Assembly: GCA_050946275.1 (NCBI GenBank)
Contig: JBMNUM010000020.1
Location: forward strand, 1 to 38,924
Source of the DNA: JBMNUM01 sp050946275
GTDB lineage: Bacteria; Actinomycetota; Coriobacteriia; Coriobacteriales; CADBOM01
Reading direction: 5' to 3'
Length of the DNA stretch: 38,924 nt
The position numbers and the translations under genes were made by a program. The notes beneath the pieces were generated by a model. It had not been told where the DNA came from. It made no database searches and worked only from the letters and a program-made list of their open reading frames with translations. Shown here one piece after another: positions 16,055 through 22,438 of this stretch. Position 1 is the first letter of the stretch. Each line of letters starts with the position of its first letter.

Positions 16055-16744
16055 ATGGAGAATCAAGCGACATTCGACGTGCTGATTGTCAACGGGAGCC
16101 CGCGCGGCATCGCGCCGGAGCTGTTGCGCTCGTTGGCGGCGCGCTCGGCGCGCGTGGTGGCGGTAGACTCCGGCGTTCGCTGGGCGATCGGCGCCGGCCT
16201 CGTGCCCGACCTGCTCATCGGTGACATGGACTCCGCGCCGGCCGATGTGCTCGCAGCCTGCGACGAGCGAAACGTACCGCGCGTGCAGGTCGATCCCGTC
16301 GCCAAGAACGAGACGGATCTCGAGCTCGCGCTCGCGCACGTGCGCGGGGAGGGCGCGCGCCGCATCGCGGTGACGAACTTCCTCGGCGGGCGCATCGACC
16401 ACGAGCTGGCGTCCATGGGCGCGCTCGCGCGAAGCGGGCTCGACGTGACGGGATTCGAGGACGGTTGCACGGTCGGCTTCCTGTGCGACGGTGTGGATGC
16501 CGGCGCGATGCCGGGGGAGCTGCGTCCCGTGGAGCTGGGCGTGCGGCTGGGCGACGAGTTCAGTGTCGTGGCGCTGTGGGGGAGCGCGCGCGTGACGCAG
16601 TCCGGCGTGCGGTATCCGCAGGACGGCGCTGAGCTCGGCCCGTTGAGCGGCCTCGGCATCTCGAACGTGCTGGAGAGCGAGGACGCGTTCGTGCGCGTGG
16701 AGGAGGGCCGCGTCGCGGTGATAGCGCCGCACGCCGTAGCGTGA
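16055..16744 (+). CDS. Thiamine pyrophosphokinase
   Basis: A 229-residue cytoplasmic enzyme that transfers pyrophosphate from ATP to thiamine, giving thiamine diphosphate. Family motifs: VDSGVRWAIGAGLVPDLLIGDMDS (nucleotide site), KNETDLELAL (substrate and Mg site), GGRIDHELA, and a C-terminal beta-domain. The start is taken at the ATG at 16055. No Shine-Dalgarno is present, but TATCCT ends 6 bases before the ATG, so the mRNA may be leaderless. An upstream ATG at 15989 would run through the palindrome. Downstream the NMT1-type importer suggests thiamine or precursor salvage. Confidence 0.88.
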   Translation: MENQATFDVLIVNGSPRGIAPELLRSLAARSARVVAVDSGVRWAIGAGLVPDLLIGDMDSAPADVLAACDERNVPRVQVDPVAKNETDLELALAHVRGEGARRIAVTNFLGGRIDHELASMGALARSGLDVTGFEDGCTVGFLCDGVDAGAMPGELRPVELGVRLGDEFSVVALWGSARVTQSGVRYPQDGAELGPLSGLGISNVLESEDAFVRVEEGRVAVIAPHAVA

Positions 16745-16788
16745 CAAGCGACCCTGCCAAACGAGGCGAGGCTGTTTGTCAGGTTTTT
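16742..16788 (+). terminator. Terminator of the thiamine kinase gene
   Basis: TGACAA (including the TGA stop) pairs with TTGTCA at 16776-16781, with an inner CCTGCC/GGCGAGG stem; GG then TTTTT follows. The right half recurs at 17428-17453. Confidence 0.55.
16755..16781 (+). repeat. 27-bp direct repeat, copy 1
   Basis: It starts TGCCAAACGAGGCG and ends GGCTGTTTGTCA. The copy at 17428-17453 differs by one substitution and one missing base. Both lie a short way upstream of a ribosome site. Confidence 0.7.
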
Positions 16789-16794
16789 CGAGGG

Positions 16795-16821
16795 TGGAAC
16801 GCTCCCCCGAGGAACGCTCCA
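16795..16821. repeat. TGGAACGCTCC palindrome, degenerate copy
   Basis: It resembles the other TGGAACGCTCC elements, but the right half is GGAACGCTCCA, so pairing is broken at two positions. It lies between the thiamine kinase terminator and the zincin ribosome site. Confidence 0.5.
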
Positions 16822-16848
16822 CTGACAGGCTTTCGAGAGGAGCTGCTT

Positions 16849-17271
16849 ATGGTGAAGCTGACGGATGCCGAGTTCGAGGGCGCCATCGCCGATGCGCTCG
16901 ACTCGATGCCGGACGAGTTCATCGACGAGCTCGAGAACATCGTGGTCATCGCGCAGGACGAGCCGGAGGACTGGCAGCTCGAGGCGCAGGGTTACGACCT
17001 CGAGGGCTACGATGACGAGTACGAGGATGGCGACGGCGACCCCGGTGACCTGCTCGGCTACTACGACGGCGTGTCACTCTACGAGCGCGCCGACGGGTAC
17101 GGTGGGCCGGCGGACTATCCCGACACCATCTTCATCTTCAAGGGTCCGCACGAGCGTCTCGACGGCACGAAGGCCGAGATCCTCGACGAGGTCCGCCGCA
17201 CCGTGGTGCACGAGATCGGCCACTACTTCGGTATGGACGAGGACCAGATCGACGAGATGGGCTACGCATAG
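16849..17271 (+). CDS. Small zincin-like metallopeptidase family protein
   Basis: A 140-residue acidic protein of the PF06262 (DUF1025) type. The HEIGH zinc motif is at 121-125 in VVHEIGHYFGMDEDQIDEMGY, where the following Asp is the probable third ligand. Two negative clusters (DDEYEDGDGDPGD) fill the middle. Family members are small zincins; their substrates are not established. The start is the ATG at 16849 with AGAGGAG upstream; the frame is open further but only the ATG has a ribosome site. Confidence 0.85.
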   Translation: MVKLTDAEFEGAIADALDSMPDEFIDELENIVVIAQDEPEDWQLEAQGYDLEGYDDEYEDGDGDPGDLLGYYDGVSLYERADGYGGPADYPDTIFIFKGPHERLDGTKAEILDEVRRTVVHEIGHYFGMDEDQIDEMGYA

Positions 17272-17328
17272 GGGTGCGGGGTAATACAGACGAAGACCCC
17301 CGATGCGGCGCGAGATGTCCTTGAGGGC

Positions 17329-17412
17329 GAAATTAGTGTACACAAGTTTGCGATTTTGGCTCATATTGGCACCGAAAGCAGGCATTTTGCCAAACTTGTG
17401 TACACTAATTTC
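17329..17412. repeat. 84-bp long-arm inverted repeat (ACACAAGTT family)
   Basis: Perfect 22-bp arms at 17329-17350 and 17391-17412 contain ATTAGTGTACACAAGTTTG. Within the 40-base loop, TTTGGC at 17355-17360 can pair with GCCAAA at 17389-17394, which would compete with the outer stem. It lies 60 bases before the transporter lipoprotein gene. The related element is at 1703-1789. Confidence 0.85.
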
Positions 17413-17427
17413 AGGAATGAAGGCATA

Positions 17428-17453
17428 TGCCAAGCGAGGCGGGCTGTTTGTCA
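17428..17453 (+). repeat. 26-bp direct repeat, copy 2
   Basis: A near-copy of 16755-16781, without the left stem partner that makes the first copy a terminator. It ends 6 bases before the GGAGG of the lipoprotein gene. Confidence 0.7.
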
Positions 17454-17471
17454 TAGAGCGGAGGATTGACG

Positions 17472-18506
17472 ATGAGGAAGATGCAGGGGAAATGGTGGAT
17501 GCTGGCCGTGCTGGCGCTGGCGTTCGCGACGATGCTCGCGCTCGCGGGCTGCGGCGGCTCCGGCTCGGGCGATGAGGCTGCGCCGGCGGAGGAGGCTACG
17601 GCCGATACGCCGTCTCTGATGGACGTCGACCCTGGTCCCGTCAAGATCGGCACGCTGGCGACCGAGGACATCCTGCCGATGTGGGTTGCCGCCGATGAGG
17701 GTCTCTTCGACGAGGCCGGCCTCGATGTGGAGGTCGTGCCGTTCCAGTCCGCCACCGAGCTCATCGCGGGCGTCACGTCCGGCGACGTGCAGATGGCGAT
17801 GACCGACCCGATGGTCACGGCGAGCCTCTACGCGGGCGGCACGGACGTCCGCATCGTGTGGGTCACGCTGGGCATGGATGCGTCGCAGGGGCGCTTCGGC
17901 ATCATGACCGCGCCCGGTAGCGGCATCGAGACGCTGGAGGACCTGGCGGGCGTGCCGATCGGCGTTGGCTCGAACACGATTCTCGAGTACGTGATGGACG
18001 CGCTGATGGCCGATGCGGGCATCCCGGCCGACCAGGTGGTCGTCGAGGAACTGCAGAAGCTGCCCGTGCGCTACCAGGCCATGGTCAACGGCGACGTGAA
18101 GGCCGCCGCGCTGCCCGGCCCGCTGCTGGCGCTCGGCGAGGCGAACGGCTGCGTTCTCGTTGCCGACGACACGGCTGGCGACAACATCTCGCAGTCCGTC
18201 ATGATCATGCGCTCCGATTTCGCCGAGACGGAGCAGGGTGCGGCGGCGCTCGCGCGGATCGCCCCGATCTGGGATGCGGCGGCCGACCTCATCAACGCGA
18301 ATCCCGAGTCGTACCGAGAGCTGCTCGCCAAGAACGCGAATCTCTCGGACGAGGTCGCCGGCACGTATCCGATCTGCGAATACCCTCACGCGCAGCTCCC
18401 CGCCGCCGAGATGGTCGACCCCGTCCTCGACTGGATGGTCGACAAGGGCTATCTCACCGAGCCGCTGTCCTACGACGCGATCACCGGCACCTTCTCGAAA
18501 GCCTAG
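17472..18506 (+). CDS. ABC transporter substrate-binding lipoprotein, NMT1/THI5 type
   Basis: A 344-residue lipoprotein. Signal peptide with lipobox LALAGC (Cys27), then a Gly/Ser/Glu linker and a periplasmic-binding fold of the NMT1/THI5-SsuA class: VKIGTLATEDILPMWVAADEGLFDEAGLDVEVV, then LIAGVTSGDVQMAMTDPMV. It would capture a small molecule outside the membrane and hand it to the permease. Known ligands of the class are thiamine pyrimidines, sulfonates and nitrate; a thiamine precursor is favoured by the nearby thiamine kinase gene, but sequence alone does not decide. The start is the ATG at 17472 with GGAGG 7 bases upstream; the TTG at 17466 would be too close. Confidence 0.88.
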   Translation: MRKMQGKWWMLAVLALAFATMLALAGCGGSGSGDEAAPAEEATADTPSLMDVDPGPVKIGTLATEDILPMWVAADEGLFDEAGLDVEVVPFQSATELIAGVTSGDVQMAMTDPMVTASLYAGGTDVRIVWVTLGMDASQGRFGIMTAPGSGIETLEDLAGVPIGVGSNTILEYVMDALMADAGIPADQVVVEELQKLPVRYQAMVNGDVKAAALPGPLLALGEANGCVLVADDTAGDNISQSVMIMRSDFAETEQGAAALARIAPIWDAAADLINANPESYRELLAKNANLSDEVAGTYPICEYPHAQLPAAEMVDPVLDWMVDKGYLTEPLSYDAITGTFSKA

Positions 18507-18513
18507 GCTGTTT

Positions 18514-18540
18514 TGGAACGCTCCCCCGGGGAGCGTTCCA
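18514..18540. repeat. TGGAACGCTCC palindrome, copy 2
   Basis: Arms TGGAACGCTCCCC and GGGGAGCGTTCCA, 7 bases after the lipoprotein stop and within the transporter operon. Confidence 0.75.
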
Positions 18541-18562
18541 CGTGTTACAGGCGGTCATCAGT

Positions 18563-18590
18563 TGGAGCGCTCCCCCGGGGGAGCGCTCCA
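18563..18590. repeat. TGGAGCGCTCC palindrome, copy 3
   Basis: Perfect arms TGGAGCGCTCCCCC and complement with no loop base. Versus copy 2 the A-C change in the left arm is matched in the right arm. Two such hairpins in tandem between the binding-protein and ATPase genes could dampen downstream expression so that the lipoprotein is made in excess. Confidence 0.75.
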
Positions 18591-18632
18591 CTTTTGCGGT
18601 ACCATGTAGGGGTACCCTTCCGAGGAGCGCCC

Positions 18633-19427
18633 TTGTCGAATCGGCCCGCCATAACCTTCCGCAACGTCGAGCTGCGCTATGCCGCCGAGGGCAAGCACAT
18701 GCCGGCCGTCGAGGCGCTGTCCGCTCTCTCGCTTGACATCGCGCCGGGCGAGCCCATCGCGCTCATCGGCCCCTCCGGCTGCGGCAAGTCCACGACGCTC
18801 CATCTCATCACGGGCCTCATCAAGCCGACCGCCGGCGAGGTCACCGTCGGGGGCGAGCCGGTGCTCAAGCCGCGCCAGGCAACCGCGTACATCCCGCAGG
18901 ACCTCGGGCTGCTGCCGTGGAAGACCGTCATCCGCAACGCCGAGCTGGGTCTGAGGCTGCGCGACGTGCCCGCCGACGAGGCGCGCGAGAAGGCGCAGCG
19001 GGCGCTCGACTTCGTCGGGCTCGGCGACTTCGCGGAGGCGTACCCGTCGAGCCTGTCCGGCGGCATGAGGCAGCGCCTCGCCATCGCCCGCGCCATCGCG
19101 CTCGACATGGACCTGCTGCTCATGGACGAGCCGCTCTCGGCGCTCGACGCGCTCATGCGCGAGTCGCTGCAGGACTTCCTGCTCGACCTGTGGGCGGAGC
19201 GCGGCCAGACGCAGGTGCTCGTCACGCACTCAATCTCCGAGGCCGTGTACCTCGGCAGGCGCATCGCCGTCATGGCGCCGCGGCCGGGACGTGTGCTCTC
19301 CGTCGTCGACAACCCCGGGATGGGGGAGCGCTCCTACCGTGATACCGATGAGTTCAACGCGCGGTGCCGCGAGGTGCGCGCGCTGCTCGCGTCCATCGGC
19401 GACGACGGGCTGGGTGAGGCGCTATGA
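18633..19427 (+). CDS. ABC transporter ATP-binding protein
   Basis: A 264-residue ATPase. Walker A GPSGCGKST (46-54), Q-loop YIPQDLGLLPW, signature LSGGMRQRLA, Walker B LLLMDEPLSALDA, H-loop THS. It resembles SsuB/TauB/ThiZ importers. The start is a TTG at 18633 with GAGGAG five bases upstream; the frame is open to 18513 but that stretch is the two palindromes. It overlaps the permease gene by four bases, so translation is coupled. It energises import together with its neighbours. Confidence 0.9.
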   Translation: MSNRPAITFRNVELRYAAEGKHMPAVEALSALSLDIAPGEPIALIGPSGCGKSTTLHLITGLIKPTAGEVTVGGEPVLKPRQATAYIPQDLGLLPWKTVIRNAELGLRLRDVPADEAREKAQRALDFVGLGDFAEAYPSSLSGGMRQRLAIARAIALDMDLLLMDEPLSALDALMRESLQDFLLDLWAERGQTQVLVTHSISEAVYLGRRIAVMAPRPGRVLSVVDNPGMGERSYRDTDEFNARCREVRALLASIGDDGLGEAL

Positions 19428-20188
19428 CGGGCAGGAGGATCGGCGGCTACATCTTCGCCATCGTGTTCATCATCGCGGGATGGTGGATCACCGCCATCGC
19501 GCTGCAGACCCCGGCGCTGCCGACTCCGGCCGCTGCGCTCGCCGTCTTCGTCGACAACTTCGGCGACCTGATGCCCTACTTCGGCGTGAGCACCTACCGC
19601 GTGGTGGTGTCGCTCGTCATCGGCACGGTCATCGCGGTGCCGGTCGGGCTGTTCTTCGCGCGCTCGCGCCTGCTCGACCCGCTGTTCGCGCCCGTGCTCT
19701 ACATGCTCTACCCGATCCCGAAGATCGTGCTGTTCCCGATCTTGCTCGTGCTGCTCGGCCTCGGCGACGCGCCGAAGATCGCACTCATCTCGATCACCGT
19801 GTTCTTCCAGGTGCTCGTGTCCGTGCGCGACGCCGTGCGCGGCATCCCGCCCGACGCGGTGCTGTCCGTGCAGGCGCTCGGCGGCTCGCGCATGGATGTC
19901 TACCGGCACGTCGTGGTGCCGTCGACGATGCCCGCGGTGTTCACCTCGCTGCGCATCAGCACGGGCACGGCCATCGCGGTGCTGTTCATCACCGAGACGT
20001 TCGCCGGCTCGTCGGGTGTGGGCTACTTCATCATGCAGTCGTGGAGCCTCGTGAACTACTCGCGCATGTTCGCGGGCATCATCGCGCTCGCCGTGCTCGG
20101 CATCATCCTCTACGCGATCTTCGACATCGTCGAGCGCCGCATCACCCGCTGGCGCGCCGAGGGCCAGGCCACCAAGCGCACGGAATGA
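19424..20188 (+). CDS. ABC transporter permease, SsuC/TauC/ThiX type
   Basis: A 254-residue inner membrane protein with about six helices. The BPD-transporter coupling segment is visible as VQALGGSRMDVYRHVVVPSTMPAVFTSLR, with the conserved G and the EAA-like loop that docks on the ATPase. It begins in the ATGA overlap with the ATPase gene. With its partners it forms the importer. The stop lies 6 bases before a TGAGTCA palindrome. Confidence 0.9.
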   Translation: MTGRRIGGYIFAIVFIIAGWWITAIALQTPALPTPAAALAVFVDNFGDLMPYFGVSTYRVVVSLVIGTVIAVPVGLFFARSRLLDPLFAPVLYMLYPIPKIVLFPILLVLLGLGDAPKIALISITVFFQVLVSVRDAVRGIPPDAVLSVQALGGSRMDVYRHVVVPSTMPAVFTSLRISTGTAIAVLFITETFAGSSGVGYFIMQSWSLVNYSRMFAGIIALAVLGIILYAIFDIVERRITRWRAEGQATKRTE

Positions 20189-20193
20189 GCTGC

Positions 20194-20224
20194 AATGAGT
20201 CAAAGGACTGTCCTTTGACTCATT
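20194..20224. repeat. TGAGTCA-type palindrome, copy E, perfect, shared by two genes
   Basis: A 31-bp perfect dyad around one central T: arm AATGAGTCAAAGGAC. It starts 6 bases after the permease stop and contains the TGA stop of the converging membrane-protein gene. A shared terminator is likely. Confidence 0.8.
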
Positions 20225-20792
20225 TGCGCGAGGCAACCTCGACGATCTTGCCGATGACGTGGACGATGGCTCCGCCGATGAAGAAGATGACGCCTGCGGG
20301 CAGGAGGAAGTTCATGAGCGCCACGAAGTACCTCCCGTCGCCGAACGCATCCAGCCACTGGCTCGCGAAGGTGTAGAAGAGCCCTGGCACTCCCGATGAT
20401 TGGTCGGAGAGTTGCGCGAAGTACGAGGAGGCGTCGTAGACGCTGGCTGCGGAATACGAATATGCGAGCCCGGCGGTCACGAAGCAGCTGACGATTCCGA
20501 CGATGATCCCGACGACCACTGCGGCGTCCATGAGGTAGAGCGTGGCGCCGAGCCGGCCATCGCGCTTGGAGAACGCGCCCTTGCGGTACATCACGGCGAG
20601 AATGATGCCCGCGATGAGGGGGACGAGGCCACCCCGGGTCGGGTATCCGAGCATGATCCACGTCATGAAGAAGTTGCCGCAAAAGCACAGCGTCCAGCAG
20701 GCGAGGAACATGAGGATCACACGGCCCCAGGACGGCTTGGTCTTATTCGGCGCCTGCTCGGCGCTCTCGGTGGTCGCGACTTCGTCGGTCAT
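20220..20792 (-). CDS. Four-helix membrane protein of unknown function
   Basis: A 190-residue protein. A polar N terminus of ~23 residues, then four hydrophobic segments at about 25-45, 57-70, 88-110 and 160-185. Cys and Trp residues cluster in the first helix (CWTLCFCGNFF). I do not recognise a family. The start has AGGAGG upstream (AGGAGGACCCC then ATG on the minus strand). It converges on the permease and shares its terminator palindrome. Confidence 0.75.
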   Translation of the reverse strand: MTDEVATTESAEQAPNKTKPSWGRVILMFLACWTLCFCGNFFMTWIMLGYPTRGGLVPLIAGIILAVMYRKGAFSKRDGRLGATLYLMDAAVVVGIIVGIVSCFVTAGLAYSYSAASVYDASSYFAQLSDQSSGVPGLFYTFASQWLDAFGDGRYFVALMNFLLPAGVIFFIGGAIVHVIGKIVEVASRK

Positions 20793-20863
20793 GGGGTCCT
20801 CCTAGCTAGCGGCTGCGATGTCACAGCATCAGCATATGGGGAGACCGTCCCATCCATTGGGCA

Positions 20864-20892
20864 ATGAGTCAATGGACAGTCCTTTGACTCAT
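20864..20892. repeat. TGAGTCA-type palindrome, copy F, between divergent genes
   Basis: Outer arms ATGAGTCAA / TTGACTCAT; inner GGAC-A-GTCC. Unlike the other copies it lies between two gene starts, so a terminator role does not explain it. Confidence 0.75.
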
Positions 20893-20915
20893 CTAACTAC
20901 TCCCACAGGCGTAGT

Positions 20916-20934
20916 TTTGCTACACTGTTGCAAA
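20916..20934 (+). promoter_or_regulatory. Putative -10 inside an inverted repeat ahead of the DUF3990 gene
   Basis: TTTGC and GCAAA flank a spacer that includes TACACT (20921-20926), a plausible -10. An operator over the -10 would fit autoregulation by the XRE partner. No clear -35 is visible. Confidence 0.4.
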
Positions 20935-20958
20935 CAACAACAAGGGGAGGAGGCCGCC

Positions 20959-21639
20959 ATGCCCGTGCTCGAGCTCTACCATGGCTCACAACGCATCATC
21001 TCACAGCCCGAATACGGCGCGGGCCGCGCGCGCAACGACTACGGCCGCGGCTTCTACTGCACCGAGCATCTCGACCTCGCACGCGAGTGGGCGGTGGGCG
21101 AGAACCGTGATGGCTACGCGAACCGCTACACCCTCGAGACCGAAGGCCTCTCCTTCCTCGACCTCAATGGTCCCGAGTACACCATCCTCCACTGGCTGGC
21201 CGTGCTCCTGCAGAACCGCACGTTCGACATCCGCGCGCCCCTGCCGCTCGAGGCGCGCGAGTACCTCATCGCGCATTTCCCCGTTCCCTACGAGCATGCT
21301 GACCTCATCCGCGGGTATCGAGCCGACGACTCGTACTTCTCGTTCGCGCAGGATTTCCTCAACGGGCTCATCTCGCTGCGGCAGCTCGCGCGCGCCATGC
21401 ACCTCGGCAAGCTCGGCGAGCAGGTGGTGGTGAAGAGTCGTCGGGCCTTCGAGTGCCTCGAGTTCCAGGAGGCGGTGTTCGCTCCGGCCTTCGGGTGGTA
21501 CCCCCGGCGCGAGGCGCGCGATGCGGAGGCGCGGCGGGCGTACTTCGACGTCGAGCGCAATCGTCGCCAGCCCGGCGACATCTACATCATCCACATCCTG
21601 GACGAGGAGGTGGGACCCGATGATCCACGCCTACGATGA
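20959..21639 (+). CDS. DUF3990 family protein, probable ADP-ribosyltransferase-like toxin
   Basis: A 226-residue protein. The N terminus has the DUF3990 pattern: ELYHGSQRII (residues 5-14) and NDYGRGFYCTEHLDLAREWA (26-45). In ADP-ribosyltransferase folds the first His/Arg and the later Tyr line the NAD pocket; DUF3990 is placed with that fold. A catalytic Glu cannot be fixed by eye; FECLEFQEAVF is one candidate. The start is the ATG at 20959 after GGGGAGGAGG. The next gene, an XRE protein, overlaps its end by 20 bases. A toxin role is inferred from family and pairing. Confidence 0.75.
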   Translation: MPVLELYHGSQRIISQPEYGAGRARNDYGRGFYCTEHLDLAREWAVGENRDGYANRYTLETEGLSFLDLNGPEYTILHWLAVLLQNRTFDIRAPLPLEAREYLIAHFPVPYEHADLIRGYRADDSYFSFAQDFLNGLISLRQLARAMHLGKLGEQVVVKSRRAFECLEFQEAVFAPAFGWYPRREARDAEARRAYFDVERNRRQPGDIYIIHILDEEVGPDDPRLR

Positions 21640-22267
21640 GAACATGCGGCCCAAAGCGCAGGAGACGCTCGGTTGCGCCGTCGACTACGCCGCGCACGAG
21701 ATTGGCTATCTGCCCGAGGACTTCCTGCACGCGTTCGTGCAGTCGGGGCTGGCGCGGCGCTTCGCCCTCGGCGACCCGTCGGTGGTGATGGGTCGCAGCG
21801 GCATCGAGCTCGCGCTCGACGTGATGGAGCGGACGGTCGGGATCCAGCGGACGTTCCGCTTCCGCTACGCCGAGGAGCGCAGCCCCGAGTACTGGCTCGG
21901 CTGGGCGCTCGCGTACTACCAGTGGGAGACGGGGCTGGACTTCGGGGAGATCCTTGCCGCGGTGCCGCCGCAGGAGATCGCGGTGCTGTACCCGACGTAC
22001 CACGAGGCGGACATCACGCGTTTCGTCGACCGCATGAACCTGCTGTACCGCGAGGCGCGCCCGCAGACCGCCCTCAAGCGGCTGCGCAGGCAGGCGGGGC
22101 TCACGCAGGAGGAGCTGGCAGAGCGCGCGGGCGTGTCGGTGCGTACGATCCAGCAGTACGAGCAGCGCCGCAAGGACATCAACAAGGCGCAGCTGGAGAC
22201 GGTGATGGCGCTCGCGCGGGCAATCGGCGTCGAGCCCGGCCAACTCTACGAGCGCGTCGCGTCGTAG
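21620..22267 (+). CDS. XRE-type regulator, probable antitoxin
   Basis: A 215-residue protein. The last ~65 residues form a helix-turn-helix of the XRE class: LKRLRRQAGLTQEELAERAG, VSVRTIQQYEQRRKDINKAQ and VMALARAIGVEPGQLY. The first ~145 residues are a separate domain without a family I can name with confidence; its start (VDYAAHEIGYLPEDFLHAFVQSG) has a helical layout like DUF3791, which is a frequent DUF3990 partner. The start is the ATG at 21620, with GAGGAGG 9 bases upstream inside the DUF3990 gene. The overlap implies coupled translation and matched dosage. Confidence 0.78.
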   Translation: MIHAYDENMRPKAQETLGCAVDYAAHEIGYLPEDFLHAFVQSGLARRFALGDPSVVMGRSGIELALDVMERTVGIQRTFRFRYAEERSPEYWLGWALAYYQWETGLDFGEILAAVPPQEIAVLYPTYHEADITRFVDRMNLLYREARPQTALKRLRRQAGLTQEELAERAGVSVRTIQQYEQRRKDINKAQLETVMALARAIGVEPGQLYERVAS

Positions 22268-22271
22268 CAGA

Positions 22272-22300
22272 ATGAGTCAAAGGACTGTCCTTCGACTCAT
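22272..22300. repeat. TGAGTCA-type palindrome, copy G
   Basis: Arms ATGAGTCAAAGGAC and GTCCTTCGACTCAT around one T, one mismatch. It starts 4 bases after the XRE stop. Confidence 0.75.
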
Positions 22301-22309
22301 CCGGCATGC

Positions 22310-22374
22310 ATTTACCACACTAGACGAGTCGAGCAGCGAGAAACTGTGCGTTTGAGCTATCTGGTGTGGTAAAT
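22310..22374. repeat. Long-arm inverted repeat, TTTACCACAC family, copy 4
   Basis: Arms ATTTACCACACTAGA and TCTGGTGTGGTAAAT with one G-T type mismatch; an inner GCA/TGC pair around GCGAGAAACTG. It sits between the XRE and cysteine synthase 3' ends, flanked by two TGAGTCA palindromes. Confidence 0.8.
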
Positions 22375-22384
22375 CGGCGCTGAG

Positions 22385-22415
22385 TGACTCAATAATGACT
22401 GTCGTTATTGAGTCA
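22385..22415. repeat. TGACTCA-type palindrome, copy H (outer word inverted)
   Basis: Arms TGACTCAATAATGAC and GTCGTTATTGAGTCA, one mismatch, around a central T. The outer word is the reverse complement of that in other copies. It lies 23 bases after the cysteine synthase stop. Confidence 0.7.
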
Positions 22416-22438
22416 TCGCGCCCGGGTGCTCCGGCGCC

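Noticed and set aside
15872..16822. Upstream extension of the aldo/keto reductase frame
   Set aside because: It overlaps the thiamine kinase gene in antisense; GAGAGG and the MLYNDF start at 15871 fit the family N terminus.
17272..17471. TPP riboswitch before the NMT1-type importer
   Set aside because: I looked for the CUGAGA and ACCUGA signatures and did not find them; the region is dominated by the 84-bp inverted repeat.
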